Source of the DNA: Nocardia nova
GTDB lineage: Bacteria > Actinomycetota > Actinomycetes > Mycobacteriales > Mycobacteriaceae
NCBI RefSeq assembly: GCF_002933465.1
Contig: NZ_PSZE01000025.1
Coordinates: 35,981 to 99,980 of the forward strand
Direction of reading: 5' to 3'
Length of the DNA stretch: 64,000 nt
The position numbers were made by a program, and so were the translations under genes. Of the stretch, positions 37,405-46,690 are shown piece after piece. How positions within the stretch are numbered: position 1 is the first letter of the stretch; each line of letters begins with the position of its first letter. The notes under the pieces were generated by a model that was given only the letters and a program-made list of their open reading frames with translations, was not told the DNA's origin and made no database searches.

Positions 37405-37917
37405 ATGAACATGTCCGACAAGAGAATTCGCATCCTGATGGTTCTGGGTGGCCTGGTGATCGCGGCGATCGTGGCCGGCGTCCTGGGCCTGCGCGGCGGT
37501 TCCGCCACGCACGACACCGCGAGTTCGGTGGCGGCGACCGCGCACTCCACCAAGGCCGCGCAGACCACCACCCGATCCGCCGAGCCCGCGCCCGGTAACG
37601 GCGCCACACCCGCAGCGTCGGCGACCCGGGCGCCGGGCGTGCCCGATCGCGCCTACGCCACCCTCGTCGAAATCGACGCCGGACGCTGGCCCGGTTCGGC
37701 GAACGCGCCGGGCACCAAGGGCGGCGATCAGTGGATGAACCGCGCCGGAACCCTGCCGAAGACCGACTCGAGCGGTAAGGCGATCACCTACCAGGAATGG
37801 GACGTCAACCCGAAGCAACGCGGCCAGACGCGCGACGCCGAACGCATCGTGACCGGCAGCGACGGGTCGGCCTATTACACCGGCGACCACTACCAGACCT
37901 TCACGAGGATGCGCTGA
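37405..37917 (+). CDS. secreted barnase-type ribonuclease
   Basis: The 170-residue protein has a short cytoplasmic start, one hydrophobic signal-anchor segment (about 10-28) and a disordered Thr/Ala-rich linker. A C-terminal microbial ribonuclease (N1/T1-barnase) domain follows. Active-site features are the Glu in ITYQEWDVNP, the Arg in RDAERIV and the His near the end in DHYQTFTRMR. It should cleave RNA outside the cell after export. Its stop shares a base with the start of a barstar-like gene, so enzyme and inhibitor are translated together. ATG 37405 or 37411 may be the start. Confidence 0.9.
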   Translation: MNMSDKRIRILMVLGGLVIAAIVAGVLGLRGGSATHDTASSVAATAHSTKAAQTTTRSAEPAPGNGATPAASATRAPGVPDRAYATLVEIDAGRWPGSANAPGTKGGDQWMNRAGTLPKTDSSGKAITYQEWDVNPKQRGQTRDAERIVTGSDGSAYYTGDHYQTFTRMR

Positions 37918-38441
37918 TGGCCGAAACCATGTCGTTGTCGCAGTTCCTGGCCTCGCCGGACGCCGGCTCCGACGCGGTTGCGGCGCGCGTGGAGCCGCGT
38001 TCCCGCCGGACCGCCACCGGCCCGGTACTCGGCGCCCTCGACGTGGGCGCCGGACCGTTCAGCGGTGTGCGATTTCAGGTCCCCGACGGGTATATCGCCC
38101 GCGAGGTCCGCGGCACGAAAATGCGCACCACCGCGGGAGTATTCGACGAATTCGCCGCCGCCCTGCAGTTTCCCTACTACTTCGGCGACAACCGCGACGC
38201 CTTCGACGAATGTCTGCGCGACCTGGACGAATTCGTCGGCGAAGCGCCGGGATATGTTGTCGTGATCCGTGATTCGAGCGGGCTGCTGGCCGACCAGCGC
38301 GAGGATCTGGAATGGTTCGCCGACGCGATGACCCAGGCGGCCGAATACTGGGCCGCGAAGGGCACGGTCTTCCGGGTGGTGCTGCAACAGCATCCGGCGG
38401 TGCTGTCGCCCGTCGAGCTCACCATGGCCGACCCGGCGTGA
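37917..38441 (+). CDS. barstar-family ribonuclease inhibitor
   Basis: The 174-residue cytosolic protein has a barstar domain in its second half: residues about 65-150, with TTAGVFDEFAAALQFPYYFGDNRDAFDECLRDL, the helix that plugs the barnase active site (Tyr/Phe-Gly-x-Asn-x-Asp-Ala). It starts in the stop codon of the ribonuclease gene (TGATG). It should protect the producer from its own ribonuclease. The N-terminal 60 residues are extra compared with classical 90-residue barstar. Confidence 0.92.
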   Translation: MAETMSLSQFLASPDAGSDAVAARVEPRSRRTATGPVLGALDVGAGPFSGVRFQVPDGYIAREVRGTKMRTTAGVFDEFAAALQFPYYFGDNRDAFDECLRDLDEFVGEAPGYVVVIRDSSGLLADQREDLEWFADAMTQAAEYWAAKGTVFRVVLQQHPAVLSPVELTMADPA

Positions 38442-38454
38442 GGTAGCGGGCAGC

Positions 38455-39144
38455 TCAGCGGAGCCGCTGTGCGAGATCCTCACCGAGGAGGACGAACACG
38501 TCGGTGGTCTCGTCGATGAGCTGTTCCCGGGTCATATCGATATCGCCCTGCAACCAGCTGGTGAGCGTCTGTACCAGCCCGCCCACCAGGTAGGTCGCGC
38601 GGAAACCGATCGCCGGGTCGGGGGTGGGCGTGCCCAGGCCGTAGAAGTCGATGCCGCGCGCGGCGACCAGATTCGCGAACGATGCGATGGTCTGCAGGGT
38701 GCGTGAGCGCAGCTCCGGCGTGGAGGCGCTCACCGCCAGCGCGACCTGGGCCTTGCGCGGGTCGTCGGTCAGCACGTGGATACCGGCGGCGACGGCCGCG
38801 TGCGCCATCGCGCGCGTATCGCGCTGGGTGCGGCGCGTGGACGTATCGGCGGAGTTGTCGCCTTCGTCGGACGCGGACGCTACCTCTTGCAGCGCACGCA
38901 CGATGGCGTTCGCGAGTTCCTGGGCGATGCCGTCGAACAGCGCGGTGAGCACGGCCTCGCGGCCGGTGAACTGTTCGTAGTAATAGCGCTCGTTCAGCCC
39001 GGCCTGGGCGCTCAGCCCGGCGACCGTCAGCTTGTCGACGCCCTGGGTGCCGATGATCTCGAGTGCCGCGTCGAGCAGCGCGGCACGCCGGCTCGCGCGC
39101 CGTTCGGCGGCCGAGATACCGCCATAGGTTCGCTGTGCCGTCAC
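38455..39144 (-). CDS. TetR family regulator
   Basis: The roughly 229-residue protein (GTG 39144) has the N-terminal helix-turn-helix RRAALLDAALEIIGTQGVDK, then TVAGLSAQAGLNERYYYEQFT, typical of TetR. It is divergent from the MpaB-family gene, with two tandem copies of a palindrome between them at 39169-39222. It probably represses both itself and that gene. The effector is unknown. Confidence 0.9.
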   Translation of the reverse strand: MTAQRTYGGISAAERRASRRAALLDAALEIIGTQGVDKLTVAGLSAQAGLNERYYYEQFTGREAVLTALFDGIAQELANAIVRALQEVASASDEGDNSADTSTRRTQRDTRAMAHAAVAAGIHVLTDDPRKAQVALAVSASTPELRSRTLQTIASFANLVAARGIDFYGLGTPTPDPAIGFRATYLVGGLVQTLTSWLQGDIDMTREQLIDETTDVFVLLGEDLAQRLR

Positions 39145-39168
39145 GGTCCGATTGTGGCACGGTCGCAA

Positions 39169-39222
39169 TTCTGGCATGGGCTGTTGCCAGAAGTGGGTTT
39201 CTGGTGGATGCTATTGCCAGAT
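39169..39222. promoter_or_regulatory. two tandem TetR-type operators in the divergent promoter
   Basis: Site 1 is TTCTGGCA-N8-TGCCAGAA (39169-39192), a perfect 8+8 inverted repeat. Site 2 is TTCTGGTG-N8-TGCCAGAT (39199-39222), with the same spacing. The site starts are 30 bases apart, about three helical turns. They lie between the divergent starts at 39144 and 39243. Confidence 0.8.
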
Positions 39223-39242
39223 TCCATGCGAGGAGGGCGACG

Positions 39243-40175
39243 ATGCCTGGTCCGGGATATTTCTCCGACGATTCGATGATCCGCCGGGTAATGCGCAAAC
39301 GCGCGGTGGGACTGACGTACGGCCTGCGGGCGCTGGTAATCGGCGCGGTCCATCCGCTGCTGTTCGTCGGCACCGCCGAGAACACCGCACACCGGGCCAG
39401 CCCCTACACGCGGCTCGCGCTCACTGGTCGCCTGTTCGAGGCGGTATTCCTCGGCGACAAGGACGAGGCCGACCGCGCGCTGGCATTCACCCACAAAAGA
39501 CACGTTCCCGTCGAGGGCGTGCTGCCCGAGGATGCCGGGCCGCATCATCCGGCCGGGTCGCACTACTCCGCACTGGATCCGCACCTGATGTTCATGACCA
39601 TGGCGTTCACCGCCGATTCCGCCGAGGTCATGCACGACGTGCTGGTGCGCACACTGACGCCGGGCGAACGGGAGGACCTGTACCAGGACTACGTGCGCTG
39701 GGGCGAGCTGTTCGGCATGCCGCGTTCGGCCGCGCCCGCCGACTATCCGGCCTTCCGGCGATCTTTCGATGCCTACCTCGCCTCGGACGAGCTGTATCTG
39801 ACCGACGAGGCGCGGCTGGTCGGCTCGTATCTGGCGGGTAAGCGGGTGCCGCATCCGCTGCCGCGCCCGTTCCAGCAGGCCAGCAGCGGGGCGCATCTAC
39901 TGGTCCAGGGCTCGCTGCCGCCGCGGATCCGGCGGATGTACGACATTCGCTGGGGTCGGCGTGAAGAGCTTGCCTATCGAGGGCTCGCGCAGGCCGTGCG
40001 CACCGCCCACGTGCGCCCGCCGCTGGCGCCGCCGGTACTCCGCGACACCCTGACCGGCCCGAGCGCCCCGGTCTATCGCCTGATCACGCGGCGGGAGAAG
40101 GACCTGGTCGCCAGTGGCAGGTCCAGCATGCCGGGGGTCGACCCGCGCAACTACGCCCAACGACACGCGGTCTGA
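39243..40175 (+). CDS. oxygenase MpaB family (DUF2236) protein
   Basis: The 310-residue protein is of the DUF2236/MpaB-like family of heme-binding oxygenases: the early Arg/His segment, ENTAHRASPYTRLALTGRLF, FTHKRHVPVEG, YSALDPHLMFMTMAF, and a His/Tyr-rich middle. Members include latex-clearing proteins and the mycophenolic acid enzyme MpaB, but the function in Nocardia-like bacteria is mostly unknown. It is divergent from the TetR gene and behind its operators. ATG 39243 has GAGGAGGG upstream. Confidence 0.85.
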   Translation: MPGPGYFSDDSMIRRVMRKRAVGLTYGLRALVIGAVHPLLFVGTAENTAHRASPYTRLALTGRLFEAVFLGDKDEADRALAFTHKRHVPVEGVLPEDAGPHHPAGSHYSALDPHLMFMTMAFTADSAEVMHDVLVRTLTPGEREDLYQDYVRWGELFGMPRSAAPADYPAFRRSFDAYLASDELYLTDEARLVGSYLAGKRVPHPLPRPFQQASSGAHLLVQGSLPPRIRRMYDIRWGRREELAYRGLAQAVRTAHVRPPLAPPVLRDTLTGPSAPVYRLITRREKDLVASGRSSMPGVDPRNYAQRHAV

Positions 40176-40277
40176 GCGCCGCCGCCCCGCCCGCGGCCGA
40201 GAGCGCCGGCGGTGCGGGCGGCGCACGTCCGCGCTCCCTCGCGAAAACCGCTTGGGCGTGCATGGGAAGATCGGTTC

Positions 40278-41300
40278 ATGTCCAGTCCTGCCCCCAGCGA
40301 ACGCAAGCAGCGGGTCCTGTCCGGAATCCAGCCGACCAGCGACTCCTTCCACCTCGGCAACTACCTTGGTGCGCTGCAGTATTGGGTGCAGCTGCAGGAC
40401 GACTACGAGGCGCTCTACTTCATTCCCGACTTGCACGCCATCACGGTGTCCCAGGACCCCAAGCAGCTGCGCAGCCGCACCGTACGCAGCGTCGCGCAGT
40501 TGCTCGCGATGGGTATCGACCCCAAGCGGTCCACCCTGTTCGTGCAGAGCCAGGTGCCCGAGCACGCCGAGCTGACCTGGGTGCTGAGCTGCATCACCGG
40601 CTTCGGTGAGGCCAGCCGGATGACTCAGTTCAAGGACAAGTCGGCCAAACAGGGGGCCGACAACGCCACCGTCGGCCTGTTCACCTACCCGATCCTGATG
40701 GCCGCCGACATCCTGCTGTACCGCGCGCAGCTGGTACCGGTCGGTGAGGATCAGCGCCAGCACCTGGAATTGACGCGAAACCTGGCGCAGCGCTTCAACA
40801 CTCGCTTCAAGAAGACCTTCGTGGTCCCCGAGCCGCATATCGTCACCGGCACGGCCAAGATCTACGACCTGCAGGATCCGACCTCGAAGATGAGCAAGTC
40901 CGCCGCCAGCGACGCGGGCCTGATCAATCTGCTCGACGATCCGAAGGTTTCGGCGAAGAGGATCCGCTCGGCCGTCACCGATACCGAGCGGGAGATTCGC
41001 TACGACCCGGAGACCAAACCGGGCGTCAGCAACCTGCTGGTGATCCTATCCTCGCTCACCGACACGCCCATCGTGACACTCGAAAAAGGCTATGAGGGCA
41101 AGGGATACGGCGAGCTCAAAGCCGATGTCGCCGACGCCCTGGTGGAATTCGTGACACCGCTGCAGGCGAAAGTGCAAGAGTATCTGGACGATCAGGGCGA
41201 ACTCGATCGCATTCTCGCCACCGGAGCCGAGCAGGCGCGCGAGATCGCCGGTAAGACCCTCGCGCAGGTGTACGACCGAGTGGGTTTCCTGCCCCGCTGA
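40278..41300 (+). CDS. trpS: tryptophanyl-tRNA synthetase
   Basis: The 340-residue class I aminoacyl-tRNA synthetase charges tRNA-Trp. It has SGIQPTSDSFHLGNYLGAL (HIGH-like HLGN), the Trp-recognition segment VGLFTYPILMAADILLY, GEDQRQHLELTRNLAQRF, and KMSKS at the second ATP motif. The length is normal for the bacterial enzyme. The ATG at 40278 follows a short upstream space without clear ribosome site. Confidence 0.97.
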   Translation: MSSPAPSERKQRVLSGIQPTSDSFHLGNYLGALQYWVQLQDDYEALYFIPDLHAITVSQDPKQLRSRTVRSVAQLLAMGIDPKRSTLFVQSQVPEHAELTWVLSCITGFGEASRMTQFKDKSAKQGADNATVGLFTYPILMAADILLYRAQLVPVGEDQRQHLELTRNLAQRFNTRFKKTFVVPEPHIVTGTAKIYDLQDPTSKMSKSAASDAGLINLLDDPKVSAKRIRSAVTDTEREIRYDPETKPGVSNLLVILSSLTDTPIVTLEKGYEGKGYGELKADVADALVEFVTPLQAKVQEYLDDQGELDRILATGAEQAREIAGKTLAQVYDRVGFLPR

Positions 41301-41354
41301 TCTGCGCCCGCGCGAGGCCGTGTGCGATGCGGTTGAACAGGTTCGGGAGGACAG

Positions 41355-42365
41355 GTGCTCGACAAGCTCAAGGCGCGGATCCAACGTGAGGTGCGAGCAC
41401 GGCCGTGGCTGGACCACGCCGTCCGCGCCGGCGGCAGCTACCAGCGCCAGCGCGGCGACTATTTCGCGGCCGGGATCACGTATTTCACGGTACTGTCGCT
41501 GTTTCCGCTGCTGATGGTCGCCTTCGCGGTCGCCGGGTTCGTCCTCGCCCGCGATCCGCATCTGCTCGACGAGTTGCGCGACAAGATCGTGGAGAACATC
41601 CCGGGCTCCTTCGGCGGTCAGGTCAACGATCTCATCGATCAGGCCATCAAGTCCCGGACCAGTGTGGGCATCATCGGTCTGTTCATCGCCGCCTACAGCG
41701 GACTGGGCTGGATGGCCAACCTGCGCGCCGCCCTGACCGAACAGTGGGAACAGCCCGCGCAGGAAGGCAATTGGTTCAGGACCAAACTGTCCGACCTGCT
41801 GGCGCTGGCCGGACTCGGGGTCGCGATAGTGGTGTCGCTGGGCTTGTCGGCGCTGTCGTCCAGCGGGCTCGCCCGCCAGTTGCTGGAAAGTGTGGGACTC
41901 GACAAGGCGCCCGGTGTCTCGTGGCTGTTGCGATTGCTCACGCTGGTCCTCGCGGTCCTCGCGTCCTGGGCGGTGTTCGTCTGGATCATCGCCCGGCTGC
42001 CCCGCCAGCCGGTGACCTTCACCAGCGCCGTGCGCGCGGCGTTCATCGCCGCGATCGCCTTCGAGATCTGGAAACAGGTGGCCTCGTTCTACCTGCAGAA
42101 GGTGCTGACCAGCCCCGCCGGCGTCGCCTTCGGCTCGATCATCGGCCTCATGGTCTTCGCCTACATCACCGCCCGCATCATCCTGTTCGCCACCGCCTGG
42201 GCGGCCACGGCCCGGGAGAACGAGGTCGAGGCCGAGATCCCGGCGCCGGGACCGGCGGTGATCGAGCCGCGGATGAACGCGGGCATGACGGCGAGCACGG
42301 GTCTGGCCCTGTTCGGCGTGGGGGCGGCGCTGGGCGGCTTGTTCGCTGTCTTCCGCAAGCGGTAA
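41355..42365 (+). CDS. YihY/BrkB family membrane protein
   Basis: The 336-residue protein has six predicted helices and the family pattern AAGITYFTVLSLFPLLMV, then VGIIGLFIAAYSGLGWMANLR and AYITARIILFATAWAAT. YihY proteins were once called ribonuclease BN but are now treated as membrane proteins of unknown, possibly transport, function. A GTG start at 41355 with GGGAGGACAG upstream is likely. It follows trpS as in many Mycobacteriales. Confidence 0.9.
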   Translation: MLDKLKARIQREVRARPWLDHAVRAGGSYQRQRGDYFAAGITYFTVLSLFPLLMVAFAVAGFVLARDPHLLDELRDKIVENIPGSFGGQVNDLIDQAIKSRTSVGIIGLFIAAYSGLGWMANLRAALTEQWEQPAQEGNWFRTKLSDLLALAGLGVAIVVSLGLSALSSSGLARQLLESVGLDKAPGVSWLLRLLTLVLAVLASWAVFVWIIARLPRQPVTFTSAVRAAFIAAIAFEIWKQVASFYLQKVLTSPAGVAFGSIIGLMVFAYITARIILFATAWAATARENEVEAEIPAPGPAVIEPRMNAGMTASTGLALFGVGAALGGLFAVFRKR

Positions 42366-42462
42366 GCGGACCCGGGCTATTGCCAGCGCGGCCGTCACGG
42401 AGGAGGGTGAACAGCACCGGTGGCGCCGCCGGGCGCTGCCCCGAGCAGAGAGGGGGTGGATC

Positions 42463-43086
42463 GTGTTCGCACGGTCTACCACGATTCAGGCGCAACCCTC
42501 CGCTATCGACGCCGGGATTGCGCACATGCGGGATGAAGTCATGCCGATGTTGGCAGAAACCCCCGGCTGTACCGGCCTGTCCCTCCTGGTCGATCGCACC
42601 TTCGGCCGCTGCATCGCCACGACCGGATGGGAAACCGAGGCCGCCATGCACGACAGCGAATCCTGGTTCATGGCGGCGCGCGACCGAGCGGTGACGGTCT
42701 TCCGTGGCACCGCCGCGCAAGTGGCGGAATGGGAGATCGCCGTCCTGCACCGGGACCATCGCTCGATGCCCGGCGCCTGCGTCCGCGCGACCTGGATCAA
42801 GACCGATCCGAGCCGCCTCGACATGTCGACCGACGCCTACCGCAACTACGTCCTGCCCGGGATGGAACAACTCGACGGCTTCTGCAGCGCGAGTTTGCTG
42901 ATCGACCGCGCGTCCGGCCGCGCGGTCTCCTGTGGCGTCTTCGACAGCGCCGAGGCTATGCAGCGCAATCGCGAACAGTCCGCCGCACTGCGGGTCGACG
43001 CCGCCCGCCAGGTGGGCGTCGAGGCGATCGATGTACGGGAGTTCGAATTGGCGTTGGCACATCTACGGGTGCCGGAATTGGTGTGA
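42463..43086 (+). CDS. two-module antibiotic biosynthesis monooxygenase-like protein
   Basis: The 207-residue protein consists of two similar halves of the dimeric alpha-beta barrel (ABM/EthD-like) type. The repeated pattern is PGCTGLSLLVDRTFGRCIATTGWETEAAM in the first half and DGFCSASLLIDRASGRAVSCGVFDSAEAM in the second. This looks like an internal duplication. Such proteins are common near metabolic genes as small monooxygenases or stress proteins, but the substrate is unknown. GTG 42463 is used. Confidence 0.8.
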   Translation: MFARSTTIQAQPSAIDAGIAHMRDEVMPMLAETPGCTGLSLLVDRTFGRCIATTGWETEAAMHDSESWFMAARDRAVTVFRGTAAQVAEWEIAVLHRDHRSMPGACVRATWIKTDPSRLDMSTDAYRNYVLPGMEQLDGFCSASLLIDRASGRAVSCGVFDSAEAMQRNREQSAALRVDAARQVGVEAIDVREFELALAHLRVPELV

Positions 43087-43173
43087 GCGCTGCGGCGTCG
43101 CCGTCGGGCGGCGCCGCATCCGGAGTGTCGGAGGATAGGTGTGCAGGGCGGCTCGGTGCGGATTCCGAGGAAA

Positions 43174-44550
43174 CTATTTCGGTGGTGTCAGTTGATCCAT
43201 CTTGGCCGCCAGCCAACGACCGTCGATGAACTCCATCGTCAGCAGAAGTGACAGTTGCTGGGCGCGCGGATCTGTCGTGGTGCTGTTGGTCACGGATTGG
43301 GAAACGATCGTTGCTACCTCGGCGCGGTCCCGGTCAGCAGTTTTTACGAAGCACTGGACATCGGTAGCGTGGGATCGCGATTGCGATTGCGTGATGACGG
43401 ATTCCAGGGTAGGCAACGTCGACTGCATGTGGTCCTTCAATGCGCCGGTCGATGCATCGGTAACCGCAGTCCGGTAGGCGGGAAAATTGTTGTAATCGTA
43501 TGTGGATACCGTCCGGCCGAAGGCACATGCCGCATCGCGGGCCGCGTTGGACGAGTGTTGTTCATCGCTGTCGGACTTGTGCTCGTACCAGGCGAATGCC
43601 GCAGCCCCGCCGCCGCCCAGAAGAGCCAGAACGAGCACGATCACGGCTGCGAGCCAACCCCACCGGCGCCCCCGCCGACCGGACGTGACAGAGTTCGCCA
43701 CCGGAGAACCGCTGCCGGACAGCGCATGCCGCGCAGCCGCCGCGAGCTCACCGCAGCTCGAGAACCTGTCCGATGGATTCTTCGCCGTGGCGCGTGCGAT
43801 CACATCGTCGAGACGCGCGGGCAACCATTGGCTTTGCCTGCTGGGGGGAGGAACCGGCAGATTGAGATGGGCGTGGATGAGCTGGGCGGGAGAAGCATTG
43901 GCGAACGGCGGCGCTCCCGTGAGCATGTGAAAGAGCGTGCAGCCGAGGGCGTAGACATCGGCACGACCATCGATCGGAACGGTGCCGGCGATCTGCTCCG
44001 GGGCGGCGTAGGCCAGGCTGGCGTGCACATGTCCGGTCTGGGTCAGCTGACTCGTATGATCCAGGATCTTCGCGATCCCGAAATCGGCGAGTACCACTTG
44101 GCCCGCATTGCCATGTGCGAGAAGAATATTCGCGGGCTTGACATCACGATGCAGAACGCCGGCCTGATGAGCGAAGTCCAATGCCTTGGCTGCCTCGGCG
44201 ACTACGGCGACCGCATGCTCGGGATGCATCGGACCGTTCCGCAAGACCGCCGCGACGTCGGTGCCATCGACGTATTGCATCGCCATCCACAGCCGGTCGC
44301 CCTCCTGTCCCCGGGCGTAGACGGTGACGATATTCGGATGCGCCAGGCGCGCAACGGTATCGGCCTCCCGCAGAAACCGATTCCGGGCCTCCTCGTCACC
44401 GGCGAAGGCAGGATTGAGCACCTTCAGCGCGGTGTAACGCGGCAGGTCCCGATCCCGCGCCAGGTATACCTCGCCCATCCCACCGGCCCCGAGCAAGCGT
44501 TCGATCCGGTAGCCCGCGAAAACCTGCCCCTGACCCAACTGCTGACCCAC
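43174..44550 (-). CDS. transmembrane Ser/Thr kinase of the ESX-type operon
   Basis: The 458-residue protein has a kinase domain (Gly loop GAGGMGEVY, K43, HRDVKPAN with D136, DFG at 156-158, APEQIAGT), then a transmembrane helix at about 297-321. An extracytoplasmic C-terminal domain (ACAFGRTVSTYDYNNFPAYR to LSLLLTMEFIDGRWLAAK) resembles the NTF2-like Mce-associated fold. It is the last gene of the leftward operon that holds EspG, a PPE-like protein and a DUF3558 lipoprotein, 76 bases after EspG. It may tune the secretion or regulation of that cluster. Confidence 0.9.
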   Translation of the reverse strand: MGQQLGQGQVFAGYRIERLLGAGGMGEVYLARDRDLPRYTALKVLNPAFAGDEEARNRFLREADTVARLAHPNIVTVYARGQEGDRLWMAMQYVDGTDVAAVLRNGPMHPEHAVAVVAEAAKALDFAHQAGVLHRDVKPANILLAHGNAGQVVLADFGIAKILDHTSQLTQTGHVHASLAYAAPEQIAGTVPIDGRADVYALGCTLFHMLTGAPPFANASPAQLIHAHLNLPVPPPSRQSQWLPARLDDVIARATAKNPSDRFSSCGELAAAARHALSGSGSPVANSVTSGRRGRRWGWLAAVIVLVLALLGGGGAAAFAWYEHKSDSDEQHSSNAARDAACAFGRTVSTYDYNNFPAYRTAVTDASTGALKDHMQSTLPTLESVITQSQSRSHATDVQCFVKTADRDRAEVATIVSQSVTNSTTTDPRAQQLSLLLTMEFIDGRWLAAKMDQLTPPK

Positions 44551-44625
44551 CCGGTGACCTCCCGCCCTGACATTCGCACTGACCCTACCGGACGAGTCGT
44601 TCCGCTGCCGGAGCGTCGCACCGGC

Positions 44626-45354
44626 TCAGTCGACGCGCGAAAACTCCTGCTGCACTTGCATCATGCGGGTGATTTCGCGGCAGATGGTGTCGGTGGCGGC
44701 AGGGTCGATGCGAAAGTCGTTGTATTGCTGGCGATAGATATAGCGACCGTCGCCCTCGACGTCGAACCAACTCAGATACTGCGGAGGATAGGGCCGTGGG
44801 TCCTGAAGGCCGCATTTGACCTCGATATGCCCCGCACCTGCGCGGGGCGCGCCGAGCAGCTTCTTCATCCGGTCCGTGGTGGTTTCCTTCGTGCCGGTCC
44901 ACGAATCGAGATCGGTGCGGATACGGTCCAGGCTTTCGATCAAGCCGGGCTGTCGGCCGGCCGGAAGGTTGCCGAGAACAGCGGCGAAGATCTTGGGCAC
45001 GATGGCGGGCGTGCCCACTTCGATGACGACATTTCCGCCGTATTCCTCTGCAGCTCCAGGCCTTTGAACCATGGCCACACCGACAGTGGTGTCGACTGCG
45101 GCGTAGATACGTACCCGCCGCTTGCGAGCGCCCGTGAGCAGCAACGAGATTGCGGGATTCGCCACCACCCGCAACGCGGCCGACAGGTCCGGATCGAAAC
45201 CCTTCGGCATCCGTGTCCGCAATTCCCAGCTCATCTGCTCGGCTTCGCTCTGCCACTGCGCCGACGACCGCAGCTGTATCGGGTAGGGATACCGATCTTT
45301 GTCGGTTTCTTTCCAGACGTGCATGAATTCGTCGGGGGTGAACTCCCATTTCAC
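44626..45354 (-). CDS. ESX secretion-associated EspG-like chaperone
   Basis: The 242-residue protein matches the EspG fold in length and pattern: the N-terminal KWEFTPDEFMHVWKE, central RRVRIYAAVDTTVGVAMV, and the C-terminal YLSWFDVEGDGRYIYRQQ followed by the late helix ATDTICREITRMM. EspG binds the tip of PE-PPE substrates and guides them to the type VII system. Its ATG overlaps the stop of the PPE-like gene by four bases (45351-45354), a coupled substrate-chaperone pair. Confidence 0.88.
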   Translation of the reverse strand: MKWEFTPDEFMHVWKETDKDRYPYPIQLRSSAQWQSEAEQMSWELRTRMPKGFDPDLSAALRVVANPAISLLLTGARKRRVRIYAAVDTTVGVAMVQRPGAAEEYGGNVVIEVGTPAIVPKIFAAVLGNLPAGRQPGLIESLDRIRTDLDSWTGTKETTTDRMKKLLGAPRAGAGHIEVKCGLQDPRPYPPQYLSWFDVEGDGRYIYRQQYNDFRIDPAATDTICREITRMMQVQQEFSRVD

Positions 45355-46688
45355 GGGCGGCGTCCCTCATCGTCCGAGCCAAACTGTGCCGATGGAATGT
45401 CGGCACCGATTGCGCCGGGCAGAGTCCGGTCCCGGAGACCCAGCAATTCCTCTTCTCGATCCATGATCAAGTAGTCGGGCGTTTTGTGCTCACGTTCGGT
45501 CTCGTCCTTCTTACCGGCCCCGCCCATGCCCGGCATACCGCCGAGTCCTGGCTGTCCCGGCCGAGTGCCGAAAGAGGCTGTGGCAGCAGGGTTTCCACCG
45601 CTTGTTACCCCGGGCGCACTCCGCCCCGGCCCGCCCGGCTGCGCAGTGCCCGAACCGCCGTGCGTCCCATAGGAGCCGAGACCCGAACCCGGACCGCCAC
45701 CGCCATATCCCGCAGCATTCGTGGAATCCAGTCCCGACGGGCGAGTATCACTGCCCGAGGCCGACGAGGTGGCGGGATTCGAGGTGCTCCGGCTGCCGGT
45801 TCGGCTCGAATCCTGCCCGGACTGCGACGCACTGGCCGGATCGGTCTGTTGGGCGGCGTTCGGGTCGGATTTGTCCGTGGAGTCGTTCGGGTTGGTTTCA
45901 CCGGGTGAATGTGTGCCGTCCGGGTTGCCGGAATTGTTCGGCCCATTAGCACTGATGGACGGCCCATTGTTGGGAACGCTTGCGCCATCGCCGCCCGGGC
46001 TCTCGACCGGAACGAAGGTAGGGACGCCTTCACCGGCGGGCCGGTAGGTGGGGTCGTAGTTGTTGCGCATGGCGTCGATTGCCTGTTGGCGTAGCTCTTC
46101 TTGGTGTGTGTCGTTTTGAATCGCTGGGCCAGGGGCGGTCGCGCCGAGCCGCTGAAACAGCGCCGCCGTGCCTCCGACCGCCGGGACCGAGCTCCCATCA
46201 GGGCTCGGCACAGCGAGTTTGGTGGCTTCCGCACCATATGCCGCCGCATGAATCCGGGCGCCTACTGCATTGATGACCTCTTGGACATCGGTTGCTTGCT
46301 GCACGAACTTCTTGGCAGCATCCGCTGCCGCGCCGGCGAACTGGCCGTGGAATCCATCGGACAACTCCTTTTGAATCGATATGTTCAGTCCGAACAGTCC
46401 GCCGCCCAATGCTGCGCCGATATTCAACCAGGCTTTTGCGTGGTCATGCATCACATCTGGTTTAATGCTGTTGACCATCTTGTAGATGTCGGCATGCCCG
46501 AGCGTGTCCCAGGGTTCCAAATCCTTGATATACGGAGGATCCGTGCTTTGGTGGTGAACGCTTTGCTGGGTCTGCTCCGCGCCGCGCTGAGCTTTGTTGG
46601 CGGAGTCGCGGTCAATGGCTTCTTGCGGGTTGACCGGAAGGAGCGGACCCAATCCAGCAAGCGGGTTGGGCTGATTGTCACTGCCCAT
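45351..46688 (-). CDS. PPE-like ESX substrate with Gly/Ser-rich tail
   Basis: The 445-residue protein starts at ATG 46688. The N-terminal part (about 1-215) is helical (YKMVNSIKPDVMHDHAKAW, GFHGQFAGAAADAAKKFVQQATDVQEVINAVG), the type of fold found in PPE and WXG100-like substrates. Residues 216-400 are disordered and Gly/Ser/Pro/Asn-rich. The C-terminus has an acidic segment DYLIMDREEELLGLRDR. It is translated before, and coupled to, EspG. No PE gene was seen upstream, but the small gene at 47321 may be the partner. Confidence 0.78.
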   Translation of the reverse strand: MGSDNQPNPLAGLGPLLPVNPQEAIDRDSANKAQRGAEQTQQSVHHQSTDPPYIKDLEPWDTLGHADIYKMVNSIKPDVMHDHAKAWLNIGAALGGGLFGLNISIQKELSDGFHGQFAGAAADAAKKFVQQATDVQEVINAVGARIHAAAYGAEATKLAVPSPDGSSVPAVGGTAALFQRLGATAPGPAIQNDTHQEELRQQAIDAMRNNYDPTYRPAGEGVPTFVPVESPGGDGASVPNNGPSISANGPNNSGNPDGTHSPGETNPNDSTDKSDPNAAQQTDPASASQSGQDSSRTGSRSTSNPATSSASGSDTRPSGLDSTNAAGYGGGGPGSGLGSYGTHGGSGTAQPGGPGRSAPGVTSGGNPAATASFGTRPGQPGLGGMPGMGGAGKKDETEREHKTPDYLIMDREEELLGLRDRTLPGAIGADIPSAQFGSDDEGRRP

Positions 46689-46690
46689 GA

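Noticed and set aside
43255..45474. 739-codon rightward frame across the kinase and EspG genes
   Set aside because: Both leftward genes have complete family motifs. The opposite frame has none.
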